NCBI GenBank assembly: GCA_021396245.1
Contig: WNYE01000033.1
Span: 186,001-250,000, forward strand
Length of the DNA stretch: 64,000 nt
Source of the DNA: Sporothrix humicola
Lineage: Eukaryota; Ascomycota; Sordariomycetes; Ophiostomatales; Ophiostomataceae
Reading direction: 5' to 3'
Shown here in pieces: positions 1 through 10,185 of the stretch (positions within the stretch are counted from its first letter, which is position 1; every line of letters starts with the position of its first letter). The notes beneath the pieces are model-generated. The model saw nothing but the letters and a program-made list of their open reading frames with translations. It was not told the origin of the DNA and made no database searches. Made by a program: the position numbers and the translations under genes.

Positions 1-531
1 TCGAGGAAAGACACGAAACGGAAAGCAAACAGAACATCTCGAGAATCTGTATCATTGGAGACAGAAAACAGTACCAAGGTATCTATGGACTATTGGTACT
101 ATATATAGACATTCAAATATCGGGGCTCGTGGTATTGAAACGCTGTGTTGTGGCACAAGATTGTGTCTCATTTACAGGGCGCGACCACTGACCACTGTAG
201 AACCCCCAACTTTAAGTCGCTGTAAACCGCTGTAGCCCGCTGTACCTTTTTTGTGAGCAACCGTAGCGTCATTATCCACGCACAGACGGCAACGACAGCG
301 GCGAGGCCACCCAAGAATGCGGCACAGCAAGGACGGTTGGTTCACAGGAAGAGGAGGCTGTCATTTTGAGGCCGACCAAATGCAGTCAACGTCCATGATG
401 ATAATTAAAGAAGGTAATTTCATCAGCAGTGAATGTTTGTGCACGGGAAGAAAAAGATAAATACTGACCGAGTCTCGAGAAACCCATTTCCGCCTCTTCA
501 CCAGCCATGTCTCAACACACAACTCAACAAA
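1..531. other. 5' flank, no gene seen
   Basis: I find no convincing coding sequence here. The stretch probably holds the promoter and leader of the ankyrin gene that starts at 532. A TATA-like run (atatatag) lies near 100-107. Three CGCTGTA-type words are clustered at about 217-244, just upstream of an AT-poor stretch. Any gene to the left would lie outside the window. Confidence 0.4.
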
Positions 532-2469
532 ATGAGCGACTCTTCTCACACCATGTCTGTCAACGGGTCAGCCGGGGATGGCATTGATGTCGAGGCTAGT
601 GCTCCTCTCCATTTTGATGCCCACGTTTATGCTTACTATCGTGAGCGTCACCGTGAACGACGCGAGCGCGAGCGCCTCGAGCTTCAAGCGCGTGACTGGA
701 CCACACTGCGGGCGGACAGCGAAGATGGCGACGACGACAGCGACGACGATGGCAACAACGACAGCCCGGAGAGGCCTATACCCATCCGACCCAGGCTCAA
801 GAATGCAGACGATGCCGTGTTCCACGACAACGCGCAGCTCATGCTGGCCATCCTGGACCGGCACCCGCATGTCAACGTGCTCGAGCTCTGCCGCGACTAC
901 AATTACGACTTCCCGCGCTGCCGGCCAATTGTGACGACGGCCGCCAGGGACGACAAGCCGCGGGTGCTGCGCGTGCTGCTCGACCACCCCGGCGCGGCGG
1001 CGGCAATCCGCAAGGTCAACGAGGACAAGACGAGCAACTGGGGCACGCCGATGACGGAGGCGTGTCGCAACGGCAACGTGGAGGCGGTCCGAGTTCTCCT
1101 CGAAAAACGGGACGACCTTGGGATCGACATTGATGAGGTGGACAACTTTGGTATGACTCCGCTGCTGGCGACGGCCAGTGGGTGCCGGTTCCCAGTGTCA
1201 CGACTAGACCGGGACAGAGGATCGGCCTACCTGTTGGGCGACGAGTCGGCCAGGCGCGTGGAGATACTCGGGCTTCTCGTGGACAAGGGCGCCGACCTTG
1301 GTGCCCAGCAGGTGCTCACCCAAGACATCTACAAGAGCACATACTGGGACGGCGTGGACAAGGAAGAGCTGTGCAGGGAGAACAGCCAGCGGGGCGGCAA
1401 CGCGCTGGTGGCGGCACTGCGGCGCAACATTAATTGTTGGGGCCGGACATGCACCGACGTAAGTCTTGTGCGTGCACTCGTCGCGGCCGGTGTCGATGTC
1501 CACCAAGTGTTCACAGGTGGCGTTGCCCGCATGGACGGTACAGAAATATGGGGCGGTGTTGCAGACCGCCACCACAATGAGGACGACAAAAACGACAAGG
1601 GGCCAGCTTACGAGGGGGACTTTACAGAGCTCACACCGTTGGCGGTGGCGGCCATGTACAACAATGCAGAGGGCGTCGAGACTCTCCTCGGGCTGGGTGT
1701 CGACATGACTGGAGACTTGGTGCCCTCGTCGCCCAGCCAGATTCCGCCGCTCCACGCTGCAGTGACAGGTCGCCCTCATCTATCGACGTGGGGTTACGAG
1801 ACACAGCCATACAGGTCAATCCGCGATGAAGCCATCCGCATGCACGATAACGCCATGGAGGCAGCCGTCAAGACGGTCGAGCTATTGACATTGACGGCCG
1901 ACGCTGCAGTCTGTGCCGCCACGATCAACCGTACCTTTACAGACATTCATGGCCGAGCTTTCACGCCCCTCCAGATAGCTGCCTGCTTCGACAGGCTGCC
2001 TCTTTTGAGGGCACTGCTCGACCGCGGCGCCGACGCGTCTGTCCGACACCCAGTCGACGGAAAGACTGTCCTCTTCCACGTTTTTGCTTCGTTGCGCGTC
2101 CTCTGCCCCAGCACGTCTCGCGACACCTTTACGCCGTACATGGCGACACGGTTGCACGCGGCCGCGGAGGCCGTGGATATGCACGCGCTGGTCGGCGACC
2201 TGCTGCGAGGACTGGACAGCAACGCCATCAACGAGGCCGACGAGGACGGCAACACGAGTCTGCACTGGGCCATGGGCTTCCGGCTCGTGACAGCGGTAGA
2301 GGCATTGGTGGCTCACGGGGCGAACAAGCACCTGAAGAACAACGCTGGCGAGGTGCCTGTCCACGGAACGATACCGACAACGTCGCAGCCAATGCGCATG
2401 GATTGCTACGAGATGCAGTCAGAGGACGAGCACGAGGATGTGGATGATTGGGCAATGCTATTGATGTAG
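532..2469 (+). CDS. Ankyrin-repeat protein, 645 aa
   Basis: This is an intron-free reading frame. The start at 532 (MSDSSH) is chosen over an in-frame ATG at 433 because the upstream residues look like translated leader. The first 90 residues are Arg/Glu-rich, then strongly acidic (Asp/Ser run). Ankyrin-type units are visible around residues 170-220 (GTPMTEACRNGNVEAVRVLL), 395-430 (TPLAVAAMYNNAEGVETLL), 510-545 (TPLQIAACFDRLPLLRALL) and 590-625 (NTSLHWA...ALVAHGANKHL). Long insertions separate the units, so the solenoid is irregular. Ankyrin repeats bind other proteins; no catalytic domain is visible and a partner cannot be named. The acidic tail (QSEDEHEDVDDW) ends just before the stop. It faces the convergent FAD dehydrogenase only 74 nt away. 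Confidence 0.85.
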   Translation: MSDSSHTMSVNGSAGDGIDVEASAPLHFDAHVYAYYRERHRERRERERLELQARDWTTLRADSEDGDDDSDDDGNNDSPERPIPIRPRLKNADDAVFHDNAQLMLAILDRHPHVNVLELCRDYNYDFPRCRPIVTTAARDDKPRVLRVLLDHPGAAAAIRKVNEDKTSNWGTPMTEACRNGNVEAVRVLLEKRDDLGIDIDEVDNFGMTPLLATASGCRFPVSRLDRDRGSAYLLGDESARRVEILGLLVDKGADLGAQQVLTQDIYKSTYWDGVDKEELCRENSQRGGNALVAALRRNINCWGRTCTDVSLVRALVAAGVDVHQVFTGGVARMDGTEIWGGVADRHHNEDDKNDKGPAYEGDFTELTPLAVAAMYNNAEGVETLLGLGVDMTGDLVPSSPSQIPPLHAAVTGRPHLSTWGYETQPYRSIRDEAIRMHDNAMEAAVKTVELLTLTADAAVCAATINRTFTDIHGRAFTPLQIAACFDRLPLLRALLDRGADASVRHPVDGKTVLFHVFASLRVLCPSTSRDTFTPYMATRLHAAAEAVDMHALVGDLLRGLDSNAINEADEDGNTSLHWAMGFRLVTAVEALVAHGANKHLKNNAGEVPVHGTIPTTSQPMRMDCYEMQSEDEHEDVDDWAMLLM

Positions 2470-2543
2470 TCTACAAATACGTATTTTAATCAAGAGATTT
2501 CAGGCAACAATAAAGAAAAAGGACTGTATCATGTACATGAAAG

Positions 2544-4340
2544 TTACGCCTTCTCCCCCGCCAAACTCAATCCTGCCCGGTAGCCGAACGTCATGGCCGG
2601 GCCAATACTCGATCCTCCTCCTGGATAGGTGCCCTTGAAGACGGGACTCTGGTCGAGGCCGACGGCATACAATCCTTGGACGATGCTGCCATCACGAGTC
2701 AAGACCCGCCCATCCTCGTCGGTCGTCAATCCGTAGAATACGCTGACATTTCCCGGGTAGATGGGCAGCGCATAGAATGGTGCTTTCTGGCAGAAGCCCA
2801 GGTTGGGGTTGGGCTTGTTGTCCGGGTCGCCGTAGAACTGGTCGTAGGCATTGTCGCCGCGGTAAAACTGCGAGTCTTTGCCGGTGGCAGCGAAACCGTT
2901 CATATCATCCACCGTTTCCTGGAGGGCGTCTGCAGGAACGCCAATCTTGTCTGCGAGTGATGCAATTGACGGCGCCTCGATCAAGTAGCCTTGCCTGAGT
3001 AGCCTGCCAATCGGATACGGCGCCGGCAGGGCCATGCCCATGCCGTATTTGCGGAGGAGTGTGCGGTCGCCAATGTAGTACGCTTTCTGAATGTTCCTCT
3101 CGTGCATCGTCGACACAAACTCTTGGTACGGCTGGGCCTCGTTGGCAAACCGGCGGCCCGCCTGGTCGACAATAATGGAGCCCGGCTTGGCGCGGTCAAT
3201 GGCAAAATGGGGGTAGCGGCGGACAGGCTGCGACGCGTCTTTCGGCTTGAGGAGAGAGATTGGGGCAAAAATACCGTTCATTAGGTTAGGCGGTGGCAGG
3301 TGGCCACCAGCAGCGACACCGATACGGTTGCCGTCGCCAACGTTGCCCCTCGGCACGGCCGTCCACTCGTGGGGCATGACCTTAAGTGCTTCTGGCGACC
3401 GACCCAGACCACCGCTGGCCAAGACGACACCGCGAGTTGCTTTCACAGAGAGAGACTGGCCATCATGGTCGACCCGGATGCCGTCAACTCGTCCATTCTC
3501 TGTGACGACAGCCTCCACGGCTGCCGTGTTGTTCCACAGGTCAACGCCGGCTGCCCTCGCCGATGCCGCCAGCCGCCCAGCCAGGGCGTTTCCGTTGGCC
3601 ATGTGCGTACCTTTGCCATAGACGAGGAGATCGAGGGCGTACCGAAGGATACGACTGGTGGCAAAGACAAAATTGCCCACTCCCCGGAAAACACCAGTCA
3701 TTTTCCCCATGTCTGCCGGGTCGAGCTGCATCGAGCCAAATGCGGACAGGCCTTGCAGGGGGTACCGCATCTGTTTGACCAGAGATCGTCCCAGCCTCCG
3801 CCCGTCAAACTCTTCCGTCAGGATCGTGCGGCCAGCCGACGCCCCAGGCTTGTCCACATGGTAGTCGGGCAGCGGCACGGGCTTGAACTTGACGAGTGAG
3901 TTATTCTCGATCCAGTCGACCATGCGGGGGGCACTTTTGAGAAAAGCACCTATTTTTGGGTCGCTGTCATCATACGCCTCGCCGATGACTGCTTTCAAGT
4001 ACGTCCGGGCCTGTTTCTCCGAATCGTCGACGCCAATCGTCGGCTGATGCTTGTTGTTGGGGATCCAGGCGCCGCCGCCGGAAAAGGCCGTGGTGCCGCC
4101 AAAGTACCGCGTCTTTTCGACGACCAGCACCCGCAAGCCACGACTGGCACTGACCAAGGCAGCCGTCAGGCCCGCACAGCCCGAGCCGACGACGACGACA
4201 TCGTAGGTGGAGTCAAAGGTGGTGGTGGCGGGGGCTGTCTTTGTAGATGTTGAAGTAGACTGCCAGCGCTGTGCGATTGCCCTCCTCATAACACATCCCC
4301 TGCTCGCCGTTATGATTGTCCGGTTCATCATGGTGTGCAT
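2544..4340 (-). CDS. FAD-dependent dehydrogenase, 3-ketosteroid delta-1-dehydrogenase / fumarate reductase type, 598 aa
   Basis: A single exon encodes a flavoprotein of the FAD_binding_2 family. The first 40 residues are Arg/Ser/Thr-rich without acidic residues, which suggests a mitochondrial presequence; in-frame Mets at 4, 5 and 18 are alternative starts. The dinucleotide-binding motif is GSGCAG at residues 52-57, followed by FGGTTAFSGGGAWIP, typical of KstD-like enzymes. The C-terminus carries the second FAD signature (YPGGGSSIGPAMTFGYRAG). Family members introduce a double bond next to a ketone or reduce fumarate-like acids; the substrate here cannot be told from sequence. Neighbours do not form an obvious steroid pathway. 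A TTTAAATA-like box lies about 50 nt upstream of the start on the coding strand. Family assignment is sure; exact reaction is not. Confidence 0.85.
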   Translation of the reverse strand: MHTMMNRTIITASRGCVMRRAIAQRWQSTSTSTKTAPATTTFDSTYDVVVVGSGCAGLTAALVSASRGLRVLVVEKTRYFGGTTAFSGGGAWIPNNKHQPTIGVDDSEKQARTYLKAVIGEAYDDSDPKIGAFLKSAPRMVDWIENNSLVKFKPVPLPDYHVDKPGASAGRTILTEEFDGRRLGRSLVKQMRYPLQGLSAFGSMQLDPADMGKMTGVFRGVGNFVFATSRILRYALDLLVYGKGTHMANGNALAGRLAASARAAGVDLWNNTAAVEAVVTENGRVDGIRVDHDGQSLSVKATRGVVLASGGLGRSPEALKVMPHEWTAVPRGNVGDGNRIGVAAGGHLPPPNLMNGIFAPISLLKPKDASQPVRRYPHFAIDRAKPGSIIVDQAGRRFANEAQPYQEFVSTMHERNIQKAYYIGDRTLLRKYGMGMALPAPYPIGRLLRQGYLIEAPSIASLADKIGVPADALQETVDDMNGFAATGKDSQFYRGDNAYDQFYGDPDNKPNPNLGFCQKAPFYALPIYPGNVSVFYGLTTDEDGRVLTRDGSIVQGLYAVGLDQSPVFKGTYPGGGSSIGPAMTFGYRAGLSLAGEKA

Positions 4341-5093
4341 CTTGCCTATGCGTTATGTTGACGCATGTTGTATTGGAGACTTCTTCTTTTGTTTATTTAA
4401 AGCTACGAGGCGTCTACCCATTCACTTGCGACCTCCCTTCGCTTCTACAGCTTCCGAGGGTACTCAATTCCAGCAACGCTTTACATGGCCTCCTCCACAT
4501 GTATTTGCAATCATAGCTTTTTAATCCAGTTTATCCTCTGTTACCCCATATTCTCTCCATCTTTCTCGTTCCTGTGACGTTTTTCGTACGTTGCATTCGC
4601 AGTGATCTCGTCCATGTCGACTTCCCCAAATCATCGTCTCCGCACGCACAATCTTCGGACGGTCTGTGATGATGCACCCTAGCTCATCGGCACCGCCTCC
4701 TTTTCCGCGGCAATAGAAATCATTACAGCCTTCTCTTTTGGTAACTTGTATTTACAAATCAACTCGTATTAGGGATAATGCAGAAATGCATCTTTGGCTA
4801 GCTTGCAGATGCAGACGAAACCGCCGCTTTGGAGAACTACTTTCTCCTGCACGTGGCATCTGCGTGGTAAAGGAAATGTATTGAGAGCTGATATGACGCT
4901 CGGTTCGTCAAGGTAATGCATATTGCGACAAGAGCTGTTTTGGTTCTGTCCAACTTGACAATGTCAAGAGGTGACGTTTCATGCGATATCATGTAAGAAG
5001 ATAACTGTATTTATCATTTTTGCGTAATAAAATCACTATCTACACAGTAGTCATTCATTTCCTCGAGAGCCAGTGCCCTCTACAGCGCTGCAC
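4341..5093. other. Intergenic, no gene seen
   Basis: This stretch holds the promoter of the FAD dehydrogenase (right to left) and the 3' end of the MFS gene. Short frames here show no protein-like composition. No repeat stood out. Confidence 0.4.
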
Positions 5094-6644
5094 CTACGGC
5101 TTCTCCTTGTACTCGACCACCACCTCCCGCTTTTCCTCGGCCGCCTCGCCCAGGCGCACGACCACAGTCTCGCCAAACTTTTCTGCAATCTCCTCCAAGG
5201 TCAGACGTGCCGTCTCGGGCAGGACAAACAGCATGAGCGTGGAGGCGGCGATGCACACGCTGGCCATGACAAAGTAGTAGCGCCAGCCAATGGTGGCAAA
5301 GGCCTTGGTGGCGGGGCTTGTGTAGGCGAGCGAAGTGAGGAAGAAGGAGACCAGACCAATGGTTGATCCCCGTGACCGGTGGTGCGTCGGCCAGATCTCC
5401 GAGATGTAGACGTAGCAGGCGCAGTCGAGGGTGGACCCGTAGAAGAAGATGAACAAGAAGTACATGGCGACGGCGGCGTTGATGCCGGCGGTGTTGGGGA
5501 CGGCGGCGCCGAGGTAGTATTTCTGGAGGACGGCCTCAATAATCAAGACGGCCGAGCACAGGTAGCCGCCTGCGACCATGAGCTTGACGCGGCCGAGCCG
5601 GTCCATCAGCAATGAGTTAACAATGCATCCAATGAGAGCAACGACGGTCCAGACAATAGAGAGGCCCAGCTGCAGGAGCGTCGAGTACCCCAGCTGGCCA
5701 AACAGGACGGGCGTCAGGTTGGCTATAACTAAAATGCCCGTGGACTGGCCGACGACCCAGACCAGCACGGAACAGTACGCGCGGTGCCGCAGGTTGGGCG
5801 TCGTCAGAATGTGCCAATACCCAGTGGGCTGGGCATGCTCTTCGGCAATCTGCGCCCGGATCTGCACCATTTCCGCGCGGGCCAGCGTGTCGTCTCCATC
5901 CCTACTATTCTTGGATCGGTGCAGCCGTTGCAAGACCGCCCATGCCTCGTCGTAGCGCTCCCTTTCCGCGAGCCAGCGCGGCGACTCGGGCAAAAACAAA
6001 AGGGACACCAGCAGGACCACCCCGAAAAATGCCAGCATGACATACTGCAGGCGCCAGGCATACGGGTGCTCGACAAACGAGAAGCCCAAAGCTAGCACGG
6101 AAGACACAATGTAGGCATACACAATGGACGTGGCGTGGTTGCCGACCAAAAGTCCCCGCAAGTGAGGGGGGGCAATCTCGCTCATGTAGACGGGCACGTT
6201 CGTGATGACAATGCCCGCGCCGATGCCACAGAGCGTGCGCGCCGCCAGAAACATGGCAATATTGACGGCGCCCGCCTGGAGCGCGGCCGACACGACCGTC
6301 AGCACGGCAGCCGTGGCCGTGCCGGCCCGCCGACCGAACCGCTGGGAGATGGGCGCCTGGATAATGGCCCCAATCAGTCCGCCCGACAGAAAGCCGCCCA
6401 GGATACCACCAGTAATGGCTTCTGCATTGTCACCGGCCAGAAACTTGGATGTAAACGACGTCTGCGCAAAGGTGCCGGCAATGGCGTTGTTGCAGTAACC
6501 AAACAGGAAGCTGCCCATGCCGGCCACGAGGATGGACTACCTTATTAGAGGGTGCGTAGCAACAGGATGTTCTGAGGCACTAAGGAAACTTACAACAATG
6601 TTGGCCGACGTGAGGTGCGGCGTGGGGGCGCTGGAGTCGTCCAT
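5094..6644 (-). CDS. MFS sugar transporter (sugar porter family), 497 aa, two exons
   Basis: Exon 1 is 6594-6644 and encodes 17 residues (MDDSSAPTPHLTSANIV). The intron is 6537-6593 (57 nt, GTAAGT..GTAG, phase 0), and exon 2 is 5094-6536. The join gives a continuous first membrane segment (SILVAGMGSFLFGY). Twelve membrane spans are expected. Sugar-porter signatures are present: RFGRR after TM2, PVYMSEIAPPHLRG, PESPRWLAERERYDEA in the central loop, DRLGRVK in the second half and YISEIWPTHHRSRG. The protein would move a sugar or sugar-like solute across the plasma membrane, probably with protons; the substrate is not predictable. The intron carries the reverse form of the GGTGCGTAGCA motif seen elsewhere in the window. 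It is transcribed away from the P450 at 7791. Confidence 0.9.
6537..6593 (-). other. Intron of the MFS gene
   Basis: The donor is GTAAGT and the acceptor is GGTAG. The reading frame supports this join: exon 1 ends on a whole codon (Val) and exon 2 begins TCC. The centre of the intron reads TGCTACGCACC on the coding strand, a copy of the dispersed motif found at several gene ends. Confidence 0.85.
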
Positions 6645-7790
6645 GTCGATGTGGAGATGTATTCAAGACAAAAAGACGTTTGATGCTTATGGAGACAGAT
6701 AGAGACAGGAAAAAAGATAGACAAGAAGAGGACTGATCGACAAGGTCTGGATGGCACGTTTATTTTGTACTCTTTTTCTATCTTCTCTGGTCCTACTGTT
6801 GTGTTTTTTCTTCGTAGAAAAACTAGCCTCCAGTCAGGACGACCCTCACCTACCCCAGACTCCATGTCCCGAGTCCGTGTAAGTGGAAGAAAGCACATGG
6901 CCTCGAACGACTTGATCCACAGCCAGTGTCTTACCGGACGTATTATGCATCTGTTTGGGGAAATTGATATCGATCCTTCGTTTTTTTTTTATTCGCAATC
7001 TTTTGCAGTCCCCTCCCTCTATGGCCGAAATACACCTGTCGGTAGTCATAATTATATCCTTACGAGAACAGACCGTCGGTGGAGAGGTGTTGAAAAAGAA
7101 AAGAGAGGCAGAAAGGGGCCCTTAGGACGTCGTATCGAAAGCACAGTGGTTGATGAATCAATTATTGAATTGCTGGACTCTAAATGCAACTGTAATCACC
7201 CATTGAAAATCAAAAGAATGCAGTTTAGACTGCCGGTGCCAATCTGCCGGGTCCCTGACCCCAACATCGACTAGCGCCCCGGACAGACTTCGGTCGGGGC
7301 GTTAGCCAAGTTTGCGGACCAAAAACATCACCGTTGGAGTTGTTTTTAGTCGTCATTCTAGTCATCTCCCCGCATGTCGGAAAAGACCCTTGGGCGGCTT
7401 GCACATCTCCCGCAAAATATGGTGCAGAAATGGACGGACCACGGAAATGAGAAAATGAGAAGATGACCAGAAGTCCACGAGGCGGGCCGCGGACAACAGA
7501 CCACGGACAGGCAAAGCGGTATCAGCACAAACGACACACCACACTACTGTGCACGTATCACGGCGGAGAGAATGGTCAGACTAAAGCTAGCCGAGTGAAC
7601 AACGACGGAGTGCCTCCGGCGAGAAGTTGCAGTGATCCTTTATCAAGGATGCCCTCCTTCCCAAGATATTCCTTCTTGTCTTTAGTGGTTGACCTGATGT
7701 GAATTTTGTGTTCATTTCGTTTCGTTCCCTTCCCTTTCTTTCCCTTTCTCTTTTTGCTTCACCATTTCAAATTCATCCCCCGCCAACGCC
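6645..7790. promoter_or_regulatory. Divergent promoter region between MFS transporter and P450
   Basis: The two flanking genes are transcribed outwards from this 1.1 kb stretch. The region next to the P450 start (about 7690-7785) is a pyrimidine-rich leader (TTCC/TTTC runs). No coding frame is convincing. A shared promoter would allow joint control, but no specific binding site is recognised. Confidence 0.4.
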
Positions 7791-9487
7791 ATGTTCGCGA
7801 CCGCCGCCCTCGTTGTGGGCATCTGCCTGCTGGTATATCGCCTCCTGCAGATTGGCAAGCGCGACCCGCGCATGCCGCCCGGACCGCCGACGGTCCCTCT
7901 GCTCGGAAACGCCCACCAGATCCCGGCAACCGGCCTGTACCGGCAGATGCGCGAGTGGGCGCAGCAGTACGGGTCTGTTTTCTCGCTCAAAGTCGGCCCG
8001 TCGAGCATCGTCGTCCTCTGCGACCGCAAGGCCATCCACAAGCTGCTGGTGGAAAAGGGCAGCATCTACTCGGACCGGCCACCCAGCTATGTCGGCCACC
8101 TTCTCACGCAGGGCGACCACCTCGCGCTCGAGCAAATGGACGCGACGTGGCGCGAGAAGCGCAAGGTGATCTCGCACAACTTTTCGCCCAAGCAGCTGGA
8201 CGAGAACCACTGGCGCGTGCAGGAGGCGGAGGCGACGGTGCTCATGACAAACCTGCTGCAAAATCCCGGCAATTTCTATCAAGACGTGCGGCGGTACACG
8301 GCGTCGGTGGTGACGTCCATCACGTACGGGTTCCGGGCGTCGTCGTTTGACTCGTTCTGGGGGCACGGCGTGTATGATGTCATGGAGAAGGTAGTCCTCC
8401 CTTTTCGTAAAACGTTGTCAATAGTGCTAACACTTCCAGTGGACCGCCTCAATGGAACCCGGCGCCGCTCCGCCGGTCGACGTCTTTACGTTTCTTCAGT
8501 ACATCCCCGCCTCCTTGGCGTTCTGGAAACGCCGCGCCATGGACGCCGGCCGGACGATGGACGCCACGTGGGCCAAGAGCCGGCGCCTTGTCGAAGAACG
8601 GAGAGCACGCGGCGAAAAGCGGGCCTGCATCATGGACAGCCTGCTGGACGAGTACGAAAAGAAGGGCTGGCCGCCGTCCATCTCGCAGCACTCGTTTACG
8701 AACCTGCTAGGCGAGATTGTCGAGGGCGGCGCCGACACCACGGCGGCCCAGCTACTCACACTAATTCTGGCATTTGCCCTCCACCCCGAGGTGCAGGCCA
8801 AAGCCCGCAAGGAAATCGACGCTGCCTGTGGGACAGAGCGGTCGCCACGGTGGAACGATTTCGCCAAAATTCCGTATGTCAACTGCATTGTCAAGGAAGG
8901 CATGCGGTGGCGGCCAGTGTAAGTTGCGACCGGCGTAGCAGGCAGATGAGTTCCTCACAGAACCATTGTCAATCACTAACACCCACAGGGCGGTCACCGC
9001 CCTCCCGCACAAGGTCCGCCAGGACGACGTCTACGAGGGCATGCTCATTCCCAAAGACACGACGGTGTTCATTCCCACCTGGGCCCTCCACCACTCCGAC
9101 ACCATTTATCCCGACGCCGACAAGTTCAATCCCGACCGCTACGCCCAGCACACCCGCCTCGCCAACGACTACGCCGGCAGCCCCGATTTCGAGAACCGCG
9201 ACCACTACAACTACGGTGCCGGCCGCCGCATCTGCCCCGGCATCCACCTGGCGGAACGCAACATGTGGCGCATCGCGTCCAAGCTGCTGTGGGCCTTTGA
9301 GTTTAGCGAGCCCGTCGATCCCGCGACGGGCAAGACAATGCCGCTCGATCCCAACGCCTACAACCCAGGCATCCTGCAAGCCCCTTTGCCCTTCAAGGTC
9401 CAGATCAAGGTGCGCAGCAAGGCTCACGAGGAAGTCATTCTGCGAGAGCACGCCGAGGCGCAGGGGTTCCTGAAGCAGTATGATTAG
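7791..9487 (+). CDS. Cytochrome P450 monooxygenase, 525 aa, three exons
   Basis: Exons are 7791-8390, 8440-8918 and 8989-9487. Introns are 49 and 70 nt with GT..AG ends and CTAAC branch sites; joins are phase 0 and phase 2. The N-terminus has a membrane anchor (ALVVGICLLVYRLL) followed by the Pro-rich hinge MPPGPPTVPLLGN. The I-helix oxygen-activation motif is GGADTT in exon 2, the ExxR motif is EGMR, and the heme loop in exon 3 is YGAGRRICPG with the Cys ligand. The layout is that of microsomal fungal P450s of the O-methylsterigmatocystin-oxidase-like group (CYP64/CYP65 type). It would hydroxylate a small hydrophobic substrate using a P450 reductase. No polyketide or peptide synthase is nearby, so a cluster role is not supported. 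The second intron and the bases after the stop both carry the GCGTAGCA motif. Confidence 0.92.
8391..8439 (+). other. P450 intron 1
   Basis: This 49-nt intron runs from GTAGTC to TTCCAG with a branch-like GCTAACAC. The join restores ...VMEK-WTASMEPG in frame. Confidence 0.9.
8919..8988 (+). other. P450 intron 2
   Basis: This 70-nt intron has donor GTAAGT, branch CACTAACAC and acceptor CCACAG. It holds GCGTAGCAGGCAGATGAG, nearly identical to bases following the stop codon of the Gfo/Idh/MocA gene at 15017-15034. Confidence 0.9.
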
Positions 9488-9506
9488 GGTGCGTGGGTGC
9501 GTAGCA
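9488..9506 (+). repeat. GGTGCGTAGCA motif after the P450 stop
   Basis: Two GGTGCGT words follow the TAG stop directly, the second extended to GGTGCGTAGCA. The arrangement (TAG, then doubled GGTGCGT) recurs after the stop of the gene ending at 15004. Confidence 0.6.
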
Positions 9507-9711
9507 AGACGATTGTTGTTATAAGAAAGAGAGAACGACAAAGGTGGTGGTGAAGTACGATATCGTCATTGTTTGCATAGACTGTACACAGTATAAAATT
9601 AAATGTTTGAATGCTTGCATCGTTAGCTTTGTGCGGACCGATGACCGGAACTTGCCGATAGTTGATTCCCGTTCTTTACTCATGATTGTTATTTTTCACA
9701 TAAAATTAGCA

Positions 9712-10185
9712 TCAGTCTATTAGGTTTATTGTAGAGTTAATCTTCCATCTTGAGTCAATATTGGCAGCCCAGTTTGCGATATCAATAGCATCGTGTAATG
9801 CGTATTCCTCCTCCAGGCTAAATACGGAGAGACCGCCACAGCACTCGGCGTACTTTGGTGCCTCATACCTCGATGCACTATGGCTATTTACGTAGTCTCC
9901 TCTTTCCACTTTACCCGCCTCATCACCGCAAGCGACCTGTCGTACGTATGCCTCTTCCAGACTCGGAGGCAGAGCTGCACCCAAATCAGCCATCCCCGAG
10001 CCACGCCGCGCCGGCTCCGCATAGCCAAGCGACCTAACAAAAGTCGTCCAAGCCTTGTCTTTAACAGGCGACCGTACACTGACGCGTGGTATGATGGTTA
10101 AAGACAAGATTGTATGCACCTGCATTTTCTTTCCCAATATGGCCTGCATTATCTCCCATTGAACCAGGTTTGCCAAGACTTGCAC
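9712..10185 (-). CDS. Hypothetical protein or gene remnant, up to 157 aa
   Basis: This open frame has a mixed, protein-like composition (for example SLEEAYVRQVACGDEAGK and LEEEYALHDAIDIANWA) rather than the low-complexity look of most spurious frames here. I recognise no domain. Codon use is less GC-biased than in the neighbours, there is no clear Kozak context at the first Met, and the surrounding DNA is AT-richer. It may be a decayed gene, an exon of a larger gene, or chance. The call is weak. Confidence 0.25.
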   Translation of the reverse strand: MQVLANLVQWEIMQAILGKKMQVHTILSLTIIPRVSVRSPVKDKAWTTFVRSLGYAEPARRGSGMADLGAALPPSLEEAYVRQVACGDEAGKVERGDYVNSHSASRYEAPKYAECCGGLSVFSLEEEYALHDAIDIANWAANIDSRWKINSTINLID

